A stretch of 64,000 bases of DNA, taken from positions 2,307,615 to 2,371,614 of the forward strand of contig NZ_FQVA01000001.1 in NCBI RefSeq assembly GCF_900129095.1, given 5' to 3'. Shown piece by piece: positions 1 through 8,005 of this stretch (the first letter of the stretch is position 1; each line of letters opens with the position of its first letter). The notes below the pieces were generated by a model. The model ran no database searches, had not been told where the DNA came from, and saw only the letters and a program-made list of their open reading frames with translations. Both the position numbers and the translations under genes were made by a program. This stretch comes from Microbulbifer donghaiensis. Its GTDB lineage: Bacteria > Pseudomonadota > Gammaproteobacteria > Pseudomonadales > Cellvibrionaceae.

Positions 1-258
1 CTGCTGACGCAACTTCAGTGACTGCACCTGTTCCAGCCGGCTGCGCTTCTGCTGTCGCTGCCTGAATTCGCGCGCCTGCTGCGCCTTCTCACGCGCCTCG
101 TCATCGGTCTCGGGTTCGCCGATGACCTCGATGTACTCCATCTCCCCCGGCAGTGTCGCTTCGCTGTTGTTGCGCTCGATCGTGTCGGCGGACGCCAGCG
201 ACGGCCCGACAAGCACAGCGGATGACAGCAATAGGTGGCAAAAACTCGTACAACTCAT
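1..258 (-). CDS. Secreted coiled-coil protein, partial (runs off the left edge)
   Basis: First 86 codons of a gene that leaves the window to the left. The ATG at 258 is preceded by an AGAGGA ribosome-binding site. Residues 1-24 form a Sec-type signal peptide (LLLSSAVLVGPSLASA, cleavage expected after ASA). An acidic stretch follows (EMEYIEVIGEPETDDEA), then a strongly charged Gln/Arg/Lys-rich helix that should form a coiled coil. The next gene on the same strand (576-869) has the same plan, signal peptide plus Q/R-rich helix, so the two may be related periplasmic proteins. I recognise no family and cannot assign a function; the C-terminus is missing. Confidence 0.6.
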   Translation of the reverse strand, partial: MSCTSFCHLLLSSAVLVGPSLASADTIERNNSEATLPGEMEYIEVIGEPETDDEAREKAQQAREFRQRQQKRSRLEQVQSLKLRQQ

Positions 259-575
259 GGTTACATCCTCTCGATAACTTCCGGTCAGCGGCGGCCGCTG
301 CACGCGGCAGGATTCGCTCTATAAAAGCCTAGAAGTCCCCCGCTTTGCCGGCCGGCGACCTGCGGTGACTGCCATCCACCGAGCGCCGGAGTGAAGCCGT
401 GGCGAGCGGGCGGCGGGCTGCTGGCACAGGGCCGCAGGGCATGCATGGTGGGGACTCTGCAAATGGTGTTTCCTGTCCAGGTGGGGCGGGGCGTGCAGGA
501 GAATAGTGAAAAAATGGTGTGCGCTGCCGCGGTGTGGCCGCGACAGCGGGTGGGGCGAGCGGGGCGCAAATTGCG
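259..575. other. Intergenic stretch, nothing recognisable
   Basis: These 317 bases lie between two minus-strand genes. They are GC-rich, and the reading frames that cross them have arginine- and proline-rich translations without ribosome-binding sites. The region presumably carries the promoter of the leftmost gene, but I see no convincing -35/-10 pair, operator or terminator. Confidence 0.5.
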
Positions 576-869
576 CTAGGAATTCTCTTTGAGCCGCTGC
601 AGCTTTTCGGCCCGCGCGGCATCGCGCTCCGCCTGTTGTCGCAGCTGTTCCAGCTGGTGCATCTGCCGCTGCAATAGCGATTCATCCTGGCGGCGCTTGA
701 CGTCCTGTAGCAGCGATTCCCGTCGCTGCCTGTCACTCAATTCCAGCTTTTCCGTCGCGTCCCGCTGCAGGTCGGCGACAATCACCGGTGGATCGATGGC
801 GGCGGCTACTGTCGGCGCGGCGACAGTGGCGGTTGCGAACAGAAATCCGGTCAATATCACACCTTTCAT
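576..869 (-). CDS. Small secreted Gln/Arg-rich coiled-coil protein
   Basis: 97 residues. A clean signal peptide (MKGVILTGFLFATATVAAPTV, residues 1-21, cleaved near AAA) is followed by about 65 residues of almost pure helix rich in Gln, Arg, Leu and Glu (for example QRQMHQLEQLRQQAERDAAR), which should form a periplasmic coiled coil. The ATG is preceded by AGGGAAGGGA at good spacing, which supports translation. There is no cysteine, no lipobox and no catalytic motif. It shares architecture, though not obvious sequence, with the partial gene at 1-258. Function unknown; a structural or adaptor role in the periplasm is only a guess. Confidence 0.6.
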   Translation of the reverse strand: MKGVILTGFLFATATVAAPTVAAAIDPPVIVADLQRDATEKLELSDRQRRESLLQDVKRRQDESLLQRQMHQLEQLRQQAERDAARAEKLQRLKENS

Positions 870-1227
870 GGTCTATCCCTTCCCTCTGGTGTCTGCTGTG
901 CTGAAGCCCGGCGTCCTGTAGCCGGGCGCCCATTACACTGCGCGGCTGTTGCCGGCAATTAACGGCTTGCGGATGATTTCGTGAACAACACATGTCGTTA
1001 CCGTGAAGGAAGCCTAGATGGCGCCGCGCGAGCTTTGACGCCGCTGCGGTGACTGCCGCTGTCGGCGCGGCAAAGTGAAAGCGGCCCTTCTCGCGTGGAA
1101 AGTTGCACTCCGTGTGCGGAAAAAAGGCGGGCGCCGCGAGAAGAAAAAGTCGACGAAGGACGGTATGCTATCGGCCATTCCACACCGCCTCTCGCACAAA
1201 CATTCCAACGATTGATTCCGAAGATTT
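870..1227. other. Divergent intergenic region upstream of polA
   Basis: 358 bases between the leftward small secreted gene and rightward polA, so it must hold promoters for both. I could not find a pair of hexamers close enough to the sigma-70 consensus to name; TATGCT at about 1163 is a weak -10 candidate for polA without a matching -35. No palindromic operator or terminator was seen. Confidence 0.4.
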
Positions 1228-3966
1228 ATGACTGACAAGAACAGCAACGCCGCCCCGCTGATCCTGGTGGACGGCTCCTCCTACCTGTACCGCGCCTTTC
1301 ACGCCCTGCCGCCGCTGACCACCAGCAAGGGCAAGCCGACCGGTGCGGTGCGCGGCGTGATCGCCATGTTGCGCCGCCACCTGAAGGAGCATCCCCATAG
1401 CACCGTGGCGGTGGTGTTCGACGCCAAGGGCAAGACCTTCCGCGACGAGCTCTTCGCCGACTACAAATCCCACCGGCCGCCGATGCCCGACGACCTGCGC
1501 GAACAGATTCAGCCGATCCACGACGTCATCGACGCCATGGGGCTGCCGCGGCTGGTCGTCGACGGCGTCGAGGCGGATGACGTGATCGGCACCCTGGCAC
1601 TGGAAGCGCAGAAGCAGGGGCGCGAGGTGATCATTTCCACCGGCGACAAGGATATGGCGCAGCTGGTGCGCCCCGGCATCACGCTGGTGAACACCATGTC
1701 CAACACGGAAATGGACAGCGACGGCGTCAGGGAAAAGTTCGGCATAGGCCCGGAACTGATCATCGACTTCCTCGCGCTGATGGGCGACAAGGCCGACAAT
1801 ATTCCCGGCGTCCCAGGCGTCGGTGAAAAGACCGCGCTGGCGCTGCTGCAGAACCTGGGCGGACTCGAGGCGATCTACGCCGACCTGGATGCGATCGCGC
1901 CGTTGGGTTTCCGCGGCGCCAAGACCCTCGGCAAAAAGATGGCGGAGCACCGCGACGCCGCGGATATGTCCTACAAGCTCGCCACCATCAAGACCGATGT
2001 GGAGATGCCCTATCACCCACAGGAGCTGCACAACGCGGAGCCGCACACCGACAAACTGATCGAACTGTTCGGCGAGCTGGAATTCCGCGGCTGGCTGGAG
2101 GAACTGTCCGCCGAGCCGGCCGAGGAAGCCATGGCCGACGCGGTCGAGCGCGATTACATCATCATCACCGAGATGGCGGATTTCGACGCCTGGCTGCAGC
2201 AGCTGCAAGAAGCTGACATCTTCGCCTTCGATACCGAAACCACCAGCCTTAACTACATGCAGGCGAAACTGGTGGGGGTGTCCTTCGCGGTGGAGCCCTA
2301 CCGGGCGGCCTACGTGCCGCTGGCGCACGACTATATGGGGGCGCCCGCGCAGCTGCCGTTTGACGAGGTGCTGCAGAAGCTGAAACCGCTGCTGGAAGAT
2401 GACAAGCAGAAGAAAGTCGGCCAGAACCTGAAGTACGACAGCCATATCCTCGCCAACTACGGCATCGAGCTGCGCGGCATCGAACGTGACACCATGCTGG
2501 AATCCTATGTGCTCGACAGCACCGCCAGCCGCCACGATATGGACAGCCTGGCGCTAAAGTACCTGGGGGAGAAGACGGTGCATTTCGAGGACATCGCCGG
2601 CAAGGGCGCCAAGCAGCTGACGTTCAACCAGATCGAACTGGACAAGGCCGGTCCCTACGCGGCCGAGGATGCCGATATCACCCTGCGCCTGCACCGCGAG
2701 CTGTCCGGCCGCCTGGCCAAGGAGCCGTCGCTGGAAATGGTGCTGGATGAGATCGAGATGCCGCTGCTGCCGGTACTCGCGCGCATCGAGCGCAACGGCG
2801 CCTATATCGACGCGAAGATGCTGGCGGCACAGAGCAGCGAGCTGGAACAGAAGATGCGCGAACTGGAGCAGCAGGCCTTCGCCGTCGCCGGCGAGGAATT
2901 CAATCTCGGCTCCACCAAGCAGCTGGGTGCCATCCTGTTCGACAAGCTGCAGATCCCGGTGATCAAGAAGACCCCCAAGGGCGCGCCTTCCACCGCCGAG
3001 CCGGTGCTGCAGGAACTGGCACTGAGCCATGAGCTGCCGGCGCTGATCATGCAGTACCGCGGCCTGGCCAAGCTGAAGAACACCTATACCGACAAGCTGC
3101 CGCTGATGATCGATCCGGCCACCGGCCGCGTGCACACTTCCTATCACCAGGCGGTGGCCGCCACCGGGCGCCTGTCTTCCAGTGATCCGAATCTGCAGAA
3201 CATCCCAATCCGTAGCGAAGAGGGCCGCCGTATCCGCCAGGCCTTCACCGCCGATCCGCGCGTCGATGGCGGCAGCGTGATCATCGCCGCGGACTACTCG
3301 CAGATCGAGCTGCGCATCATGGCGCACCTGTCCGGCGACAAGGGCCTAGTCGATGCCTTCGCCCAGGGCGCCGACATTCACCGCGCCACCGCCGCCGAAG
3401 TGTTCGAGGTGGCAGCGGACGACGTCAGCGATGAGCAGCGTCGCCGCGCCAAGGCGATCAACTTCGGCCTCATCTACGGCATGTCCGCGTTCGGTCTCGC
3501 CAAGCAGCTGGGCATTCCCCGCGCCGATGCGCAGACCTATATCGACCGCTACTTCGAGCGCTACCCGGGTGTGCTGCAGTACATGGAGAACACCCGCAAG
3601 CAGGCGTCGGAAAAGGGCTATGTGGAAACCCTGTTCGGCCGCCGCCTGTACCTGCCGGAGATTAACTCGCGCAACGGCATGCAGCGCCAGGCTGCCGAAC
3701 GCACCGCGATCAACGCACCGATGCAGGGTACCGCCGCCGATATCATCAAGCGCGCGATGATCGCGGTGGACGCCTGGCTGGCGGAGCAGGGGCTGGCCAG
3801 CAAGCTGATCATGCAGGTGCACGACGAATTGGTGCTGGAGGTACCGGCCAGTGAAGTGAAGCAGGTCACCGCGGGCATCGTCGAGCTGATGCAGGGCGCA
3901 GCCGAACTGCATGTGCCACTGATCGTCGATCTCGGCCAGGGGACCAGCTGGGACGAGGCGCACTGA
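1228..3966 (+). CDS. polA: DNA polymerase I
   Basis: 912 residues, close to the E. coli enzyme (928). Residues 1-300 form the 5'-3' exonuclease ([42 protein letters not shown]). Residues 310-510 form the 3'-5' proofreading domain, and its DxE metal ligands are intact (FDTETTS near residue 334), so proofreading should work. The polymerase domain follows with motif A DYSQIELR (about 688), motif [14 protein letters not shown] (about 745) and motif [10 protein letters not shown] (about 865). Cytoplasmic role: Okazaki-fragment maturation and repair synthesis. In pseudomonads engB lies next to polA; here engB is 7 kb away. Nothing looks degenerate. Confidence 0.98.
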   Translation: MTDKNSNAAPLILVDGSSYLYRAFHALPPLTTSKGKPTGAVRGVIAMLRRHLKEHPHSTVAVVFDAKGKTFRDELFADYKSHRPPMPDDLREQIQPIHDVIDAMGLPRLVVDGVEADDVIGTLALEAQKQGREVIISTGDKDMAQLVRPGITLVNTMSNTEMDSDGVREKFGIGPELIIDFLALMGDKADNIPGVPGVGEKTALALLQNLGGLEAIYADLDAIAPLGFRGAKTLGKKMAEHRDAADMSYKLATIKTDVEMPYHPQELHNAEPHTDKLIELFGELEFRGWLEELSAEPAEEAMADAVERDYIIITEMADFDAWLQQLQEADIFAFDTETTSLNYMQAKLVGVSFAVEPYRAAYVPLAHDYMGAPAQLPFDEVLQKLKPLLEDDKQKKVGQNLKYDSHILANYGIELRGIERDTMLESYVLDSTASRHDMDSLALKYLGEKTVHFEDIAGKGAKQLTFNQIELDKAGPYAAEDADITLRLHRELSGRLAKEPSLEMVLDEIEMPLLPVLARIERNGAYIDAKMLAAQSSELEQKMRELEQQAFAVAGEEFNLGSTKQLGAILFDKLQIPVIKKTPKGAPSTAEPVLQELALSHELPALIMQYRGLAKLKNTYTDKLPLMIDPATGRVHTSYHQAVAATGRLSSSDPNLQNIPIRSEEGRRIRQAFTADPRVDGGSVIIAADYSQIELRIMAHLSGDKGLVDAFAQGADIHRATAAEVFEVAADDVSDEQRRRAKAINFGLIYGMSAFGLAKQLGIPRADAQTYIDRYFERYPGVLQYMENTRKQASEKGYVETLFGRRLYLPEINSRNGMQRQAAERTAINAPMQGTAADIIKRAMIAVDAWLAEQGLASKLIMQVHDELVLEVPASEVKQVTAGIVELMQGAAELHVPLIVDLGQGTSWDEAH

Positions 3967-4097
3967 CGGCGACGGTTGCTGCGCGGGTGCTTTATGGCTG
4001 CCGCGCGGAGCCGTCTGACGCTGCCATGTGCAAAGATAAGGAATACGGCGACAAATTATGTGCATTGATCAAAATTTTTACACTTTTTAACGGAAAG

Positions 4098-4216
4098 CGG
4101 GGAACCGTTCCGGCGACAGCCGCTCTAAAAATGCAAGATCGTTGGAATGCGTCATCATCCCCCAAGGAAGTCAGATGTTTGCCCCGGAGCTCCCCCAAGT
4201 CCGGGGCATTTTTTTT
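4098..4216 (+). ncRNA. Candidate small RNA downstream of polA (Spot 42 / ErsA locus)
   Basis: In E. coli the Spot 42 RNA, and in Pseudomonas ErsA, are encoded just after polA on the way to engB. Here a short AT-rich stretch (TTGATC at 4065, T-rich spacer, TTTAAC near 4086) could be a promoter, and a strong intrinsic terminator ends at 4216. That gives a transcript of roughly 115 nt. It contains two C runs in open positions (ATCCCCC near 4157 and CTCCCCC in the terminator loop). The support is position plus terminator only. I see no sequence match to Spot 42, and the 5' end is a guess. The alternative is a simple polA terminator with a long 3' UTR. Confidence 0.4.
4181..4216 (+). terminator. 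Intrinsic terminator after polA
   Basis: Eight-base-pair GC stem (GCCCCGGA, 4181-4188, with TCCGGGGC, 4200-4207), loop GCTCCCCCAAG, then a run of eight T to 4216. A MITE-like element begins directly after the T run. Confidence 0.85.
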
Positions 4217-4376
4217 GGGAACTCCCTGAAAAACTACTGCGCGTGTGCCTGGCGGCGTCCGGCGGTGCTGGTGCGCCAGCCCGGTCGCAATCCTCACGTA
4301 CTAGAAGTACGCTCCGGTTACTCCGCTCCGGCGGCCACCACCAGCCCCCCGCTCGCTACGTTTTTCAGGGGTTCCC
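4217..4376. mobile_element. MITE-like element, 160 bp with terminal inverted repeats
   Basis: The left end GGGAACTCCCTGAAAAAC (4217-4234) is the inverse of the right end GTTTTTCAGGGGTTCCC (4360-4376), differing by a single inserted T. An internal inverted repeat, CGTACT AGA AGTACG, lies near 4298. There is no coding capacity. The left end abuts the T run of the polA-side terminator. The right end forms the last codons and the TGA stop of the leftward kinase-like gene (Gly-Asn-Pro-stop). No clear target-site duplication was found. It could instead be a REP-type palindromic repeat rather than a transposon derivative. Confidence 0.55.
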
Positions 4377-5402
4377 ATCCAAGGAATAGCGCCGCGCCGC
4401 CTGCAGATATAAACGCGTCTTGTTTTTCCATTTGTCCGGTTCCGCCAGTTCGCCGTCCTGCAGATGCGCCGCCGCCAGGTGCGCGCGCAGCAGGGCGCGG
4501 TAGGCCCGGTAGAAGCGCGCCAGGGCGGGCGGCGGCCGGTCGCCGCAGCAGCGATAGTAGCTCTGCAGCGCCGCATCGCCGAGGTCGGCCCGTCCCAGCA
4601 GCTCGCACTCCAGTGCCAGGTAGCTGAGTTCATCTACCGGATCGACACAGCGCAGGACGCGGTTGAATTCCAGGCAGTCGATCACCTGCGGCGGCTGCGT
4701 CAGGAAACAGTGTTCAGGGCGCAGATCGCCGTGACCCTCGACGATCTTGCCCGCTGCCGCGCGCGTGCCGAGCAGTTCCGCTGCGCTGCCGAGAAAGTGC
4801 AGCAGTGCCGCGGCAATATCGTTGATTTCCCCCGCGTCGAGCGCGAGTTCCCGCACCAGGTCTGGCGCCAGCAGCCGATCGCGCCAGTCCTCGCACTGGT
4901 GCCGCAGCCGCGTCAGGTACTGGGGTCCGCTCAACGAAATCGACTCGGCGTCGAGATAGAAGTCGCACAGCCGCTGCAGCAGCGGCGCCAGGGTTTGCGC
5001 GGTCGCGTTGTCGATCAGCGCCGGCAGGCTGGCGTCCTCGCGCAGGCGGCGCATCTTCACCAGCCACTCCACCGGTACACCGGCACCTTCTGCCAGGGCC
5101 AGTCGCCCGTCGGCATCGAGGCGCAGGGCCACCACGTCGAGATAGACATTGTCGGTCAGGCGCCGGTTCAGCCGCAGCTCCTCGCGACACACCGCATAGC
5201 GTTTGTCGAGGCTGCTGAAGTCCAGATAGCTGGAGCGCACCGGTTTCTTCATCTTGTAGGCGAAGTGATCGGTCAGGAACACCCGCGCCATATGGGTTTC
5301 CACCAGGCGCACCGATGTCGTCGCCTCCGGATAGCTGCCGGGCGCAAGCAGAAAACGAGTCTTATCCTCCAGGCCCGGAATGTTGACGGCAGGGTCGCTC
5401 AT
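4365..5402 (-). CDS. COG2187-type aminoglycoside-phosphotransferase-fold protein
   Basis: 345 residues with the protein-kinase-like phosphotransferase fold. The catalytic loop is GHGDLRPEHCF (about residues 222-232) and the metal-binding motif is IDCLEFN (about 244-250). The N-terminal region FLTDHFAYKMKKPVRSSYLDFS is typical of COG2187, in which the lysines bind ATP. In many proteobacteria COG2187 is fused to a COG0645 P-loop kinase; this copy has only the first half and ends at residue 345. The substrate is unknown for the family. The last residues (DGNP) and the stop codon come from the end of a MITE-like element, so the native C-terminus may have been a few residues different. It diverges from the phosphoribosyltransferase at 5481, with a shared promoter region of about 75 bp. 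Confidence 0.8.
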   Translation of the reverse strand: MSDPAVNIPGLEDKTRFLLAPGSYPEATTSVRLVETHMARVFLTDHFAYKMKKPVRSSYLDFSSLDKRYAVCREELRLNRRLTDNVYLDVVALRLDADGRLALAEGAGVPVEWLVKMRRLREDASLPALIDNATAQTLAPLLQRLCDFYLDAESISLSGPQYLTRLRHQCEDWRDRLLAPDLVRELALDAGEINDIAAALLHFLGSAAELLGTRAAAGKIVEGHGDLRPEHCFLTQPPQVIDCLEFNRVLRCVDPVDELSYLALECELLGRADLGDAALQSYYRCCGDRPPPALARFYRAYRALLRAHLAAAHLQDGELAEPDKWKNKTRLYLQAARRYSLDGNP

Positions 5403-5480
5403 AGCGCACTTAGTCGGGGATCCTGTTTGCTAGTCTAGTTTTATTACCCAACCGTTGATTTCTGCGGGGGCCAAGTTGTG

Positions 5481-6137
5481 ATGACGCCCTTCGAGAACCG
5501 CGTGGAGGCCGGCCGCATGCTGGCGGAAGCGCTCCGTGACTATGCGAACCGCAAAGACGTGATCGTGCTCGCCCTGCCACGGGGCGGTGTGCCACTCGGG
5601 CTGGAGCTGGTGCGCGCGCTGCACGCGCCGCTGGACCTGATGCTGGTGCGCAAGCTGGGGGTGCCCGGGCACGAGGAACTGGCAATGGGCGCCATCGCCA
5701 GCGGTGTGCGGGTGCTGAACGACGACGTGGTGCGCGGCTGCGGCATCAGCGACGAGGCGCTGGAGCAGGTGGCGCGCGCCGAGCAGGCGGAACTGGAGCG
5801 CCGCGCCAAGCGCTACCGCGGCGACAAGCCCTGGCCGGAGCTGAAGGATCGCTGCGTGATCCTGGTGGACGACGGCATCGCCACCGGCGCCACCATGGAG
5901 GTGGCCGCGCGCGCGGTGCGCCAGCAGCAGCCGGCCTTCATCGTGCTGGCGGTGCCGGTGGCGCCGCCGTCTTCGCTGCACCGTTTCTCCAGCCTCGTGG
6001 ACCGGATCGAGTGCCTGATGACGCCGGAATCCTTCTGGGCCATTGGCGCCTGGTACCACGACTTTTCCCAGCTAAGTGACGAGCAGGTCATCGCCATGAT
6101 GCGCGAAGCGGAAGACCTGCAGGGGAACAGCCCATGA
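5481..6137 (+). CDS. Phosphoribosyltransferase family protein
   Basis: 218 residues from the ATG at 5481; a GTG lies directly before it at 5478 and would add one residue. The PRPP-binding signature CVILVDDGIATGATM (about residues 132-146) is complete, with the hydrophobic run, two acidic residues and the TGAT loop. The N-terminal LALPRGGVPLG loop is characteristic of the stand-alone predicted PRTases found beside alpha/beta hydrolases and PRPP synthetase paralogues. The acceptor base is unknown. The stop overlaps the next start by 4 bp (ATGA), so translation is probably coupled. It is the first gene of a three-gene run with the hydrolase and the PRPP-synthetase-like protein, which suggests nucleotide salvage. 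Confidence 0.85.
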   Translation: MTPFENRVEAGRMLAEALRDYANRKDVIVLALPRGGVPLGLELVRALHAPLDLMLVRKLGVPGHEELAMGAIASGVRVLNDDVVRGCGISDEALEQVARAEQAELERRAKRYRGDKPWPELKDRCVILVDDGIATGATMEVAARAVRQQQPAFIVLAVPVAPPSSLHRFSSLVDRIECLMTPESFWAIGAWYHDFSQLSDEQVIAMMREAEDLQGNSP

Positions 6138-6778
6138 ATCGCCGCGAAGTACTGGTGAATGCCGCCGGTGAACAGCTGGAAGGGTTCCTGGCCCTGCCGG
6201 ACGGTACCGGCTCCCTGGTGCTGTTCGCCCACGGCAGCGGCAGCAGCCGTTTCAGCCCGCGCAATAACATGGTCGCCGAACAGCTGAATGACGCCGGTAT
6301 CGGCACGCTGCTGTTCGACCTGCTCACCGCCGACGAACACCGGATCGATGAGGTCACGCGCGAATACCGCTTTGACATCGATCTGCTGGCGCGGCGCCTG
6401 GCGGCGGCGGTGGATTGGGTTGCCCACGAGCAGACAACGGAAAAACTGCATTTCGGCCTGTTCGGCTCCAGCACCGGCGCCGCGGCGGCGCTGATTGCCG
6501 CCGCCGAGCGCCCGCTACTGGTGAAGGCAGTGGTGTCCCGCGGTGGCCGCCCGGACCTGGCCGGTTCCGATCTGCCGCTGGTAAAGGCGCCGACCCTGCT
6601 GATCGTCGGTGGCGATGATACCCAGGTGATCGAACTGAACGAGGAGGCGGCGGCGCGCATGGTCAACAGCCCGCAGCTGCAGATTATTCCGGGCGCTACG
6701 CACCTGTTCGAGGAGCCCGGCACCCTCGAGGAAGTCGTGCGCCTCGCCATCGACTGGTTCCGGCTGCACCTGTCATGA
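6134..6778 (+). CDS. Alpha/beta hydrolase, dienelactone-hydrolase-like
   Basis: 214 residues, cytoplasmic. The nucleophile elbow FGSSTGAA (Ser near residue 116) has the GxSxG pattern. The oxyanion strand is LVLFAHGSGSSRFSPRN, and the late acid and histidine are in VGGDDTQV and GATHLFEEPG, so the triad looks intact. This subfamily recurs beside predicted phosphoribosyltransferases in proteobacteria, and its substrate is not established. It overlaps the genes on both sides by 4 bp (ATGA), so the three are surely co-translated. A metabolite-repair or phosphatase-like role in nucleotide turnover is an inference from context only. Confidence 0.85.
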   Translation: MNRREVLVNAAGEQLEGFLALPDGTGSLVLFAHGSGSSRFSPRNNMVAEQLNDAGIGTLLFDLLTADEHRIDEVTREYRFDIDLLARRLAAAVDWVAHEQTTEKLHFGLFGSSTGAAAALIAAAERPLLVKAVVSRGGRPDLAGSDLPLVKAPTLLIVGGDDTQVIELNEEAAARMVNSPQLQIIPGATHLFEEPGTLEEVVRLAIDWFRLHLS

Positions 6779-7743
6779 GTCGCCTGAAGCTGTTCAGTCT
6801 CGATGCCGGCGCCGACTTCGCCGGCCGCGTGGCCGCCGCGCTCGGTGAACCCCTGGCCGCGCACGAGGAGCGCGACTTTGTCGACGGCGAACACAAGCTG
6901 CGGCCACTGGACGACGTGGAGGGCGCAGACGTCTACCTGGTGCAGTCGCTGTATGGCGCCGAGCACGGCCGTGTCGACGAGCGGCTGGTGCGCGTACTGT
7001 TTTTTATCGGCGCCTTGCGGGACGCCGGCGCGGCGCGCGTGACGGCGGTGATTCCCTACCTGTGCTACGCGCGCAAGGACCGGCGCACCAAGCTGCACGA
7101 TCCGCTGTCGAGCCGCTACCTGGCCAGCCTGTTCGAGTCGCTCGGCACCGACGCGGTAGTCACCCTGGACGTACACAACCAGGCCGCCTTCGAGAACGCC
7201 TTCCGCTGCCGCACCCTGCACCTGCCGGCGCAGCCCCTGTTCGTGGATTTCGCCGCGGAACAGCTCGCCGGCGATGAGCGCCCGCTGGTGGTGGCGTCGC
7301 CGGATGTCGGCGGCGTCAAACGGGCCGAGGCGTTCCGCACGGCCCTGGGTGAACGGCTGCAGCGGGACATAGGCCGCGCCTTCGTGGAAAAGTACCGCAG
7401 CGGCGACCAGCTCAGCGGCGGGGTGCTGGTTGGCGAGGTGCGGGGGGCCAGCGTTCTGATCGTCGACGACCTGATCGCCGGCGGCGGCACTCTGTCCCGC
7501 GCCACCGCCGCCATTCGCGATGGCGGCGCCAGTCGCATTATCGCGCTCGCCAGCCACGGCCAGTTCTGTGGCAATGCGCTCGCCGATATCCAGCGATTGC
7601 CGCTGGACGCCGTCGCCGTGACCAACTCGCTGCCGCAGGCCGCCGGCGCTGGCAAGCTGCGGGTTGTCGATTGCGCGCCGCTGATTGCGGAGGCGATCCG
7701 CCGTCTGCACGACAGCGGCCCGGCGACTCAGCTCAGTGTCTAG
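6775..7743 (+). CDS. Ribose-phosphate pyrophosphokinase-like protein
   Basis: 322 residues of the PRPP synthetase fold. Visible features are the N-terminal phosphoribosyltransferase-like half, the catalytic stretch PYLCYARKDRRTK (about 95-107), DVHN metal ligands (about 133-136), and the PRPP loop VLIVDDLIAGGGTLSRA (about 224-240). These match the family that makes PRPP from ribose 5-phosphate and ATP. It is a divergent paralogue, not the housekeeping prs gene, and it sits in an operon with a phosphoribosyltransferase that could use its product. The TAG stop at 7741 lies inside the left end of a MITE-like element, so the original C-terminus may have been altered by the insertion. Confidence 0.85.
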   Translation: MSRLKLFSLDAGADFAGRVAAALGEPLAAHEERDFVDGEHKLRPLDDVEGADVYLVQSLYGAEHGRVDERLVRVLFFIGALRDAGAARVTAVIPYLCYARKDRRTKLHDPLSSRYLASLFESLGTDAVVTLDVHNQAAFENAFRCRTLHLPAQPLFVDFAAEQLAGDERPLVVASPDVGGVKRAEAFRTALGERLQRDIGRAFVEKYRSGDQLSGGVLVGEVRGASVLIVDDLIAGGGTLSRATAAIRDGGASRIIALASHGQFCGNALADIQRLPLDAVAVTNSLPQAAGAGKLRVVDCAPLIAEAIRRLHDSGPATQLSV

Positions 7744-7989
7744 CCCGGATGTTGCATCAGGGGCCGCGATGATCGCGCCGAGGTCTGTGCGTTCGGTACA
7801 TTTTTGCGGCGTATATGCATGCTTATTGCACGTATTAGCCGCAAAAATGTACTGAGCGTGCAGAGATCAAGCGAGGGCGTGGCCAGCGGTGGAGGGTAAC
7901 AACTTGTACCTGAGTGAAAACCCAAGACATTTCTTCCAATCAAAGACTTAAGTGGAATATCAAGCGGCCTGGTGCAATATCCGGGCTAG
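7740..7989. mobile_element. MITE-like element, 250 bp, with nested palindrome
   Basis: The ends are inverted repeats. CTAGCCCGGATGTTGCATCA starts at 7740, and the reverse complement of the right end (to 7989) reads CTAGCCCGGATATTGCACCA, with two mismatches in 20. Inside, 7796-7810 (GTACATTTTTGCGGC) and 7838-7852 form a perfect 15-bp inverted repeat. It extends outward on both sides with mostly G-U-compatible pairs to about 7780 and 7868, so the transcript would fold into one long hairpin. There is no open reading frame. CTAG at both borders may be a 4-bp target duplication or part of the repeat. Confidence 0.7.
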
Positions 7990-8005
7990 GGGTTAACGGG
8001 TCCAG

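Noticed and set aside
391-579. Short plus-strand open frame in the first intergenic gap
   Set aside because: Low-complexity Gly/Arg-rich translation, no ribosome-binding site, overlaps the end of a better-supported minus-strand gene.
1168-2535. 455-codon open frame on the strand opposite polA
   Set aside because: It lies wholly antisense to a complete polA. Its composition (His, Gln, Val, Arg-rich) is the usual shadow of GC-rich codons, and there is no ribosome site or family pattern.
4142-4627. Plus-strand open frame of 161 codons near the polA terminator
   Set aside because: It crosses the terminator and the MITE-like element and overlaps the antisense kinase-like gene; Pro/Arg-rich shadow translation.
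7744-8005. Cobalamin riboswitch before the B12-dependent reductase
   Set aside because: The structured sequence here is explained by a MITE-like element with inverted ends; I see no B12-box-like segment.
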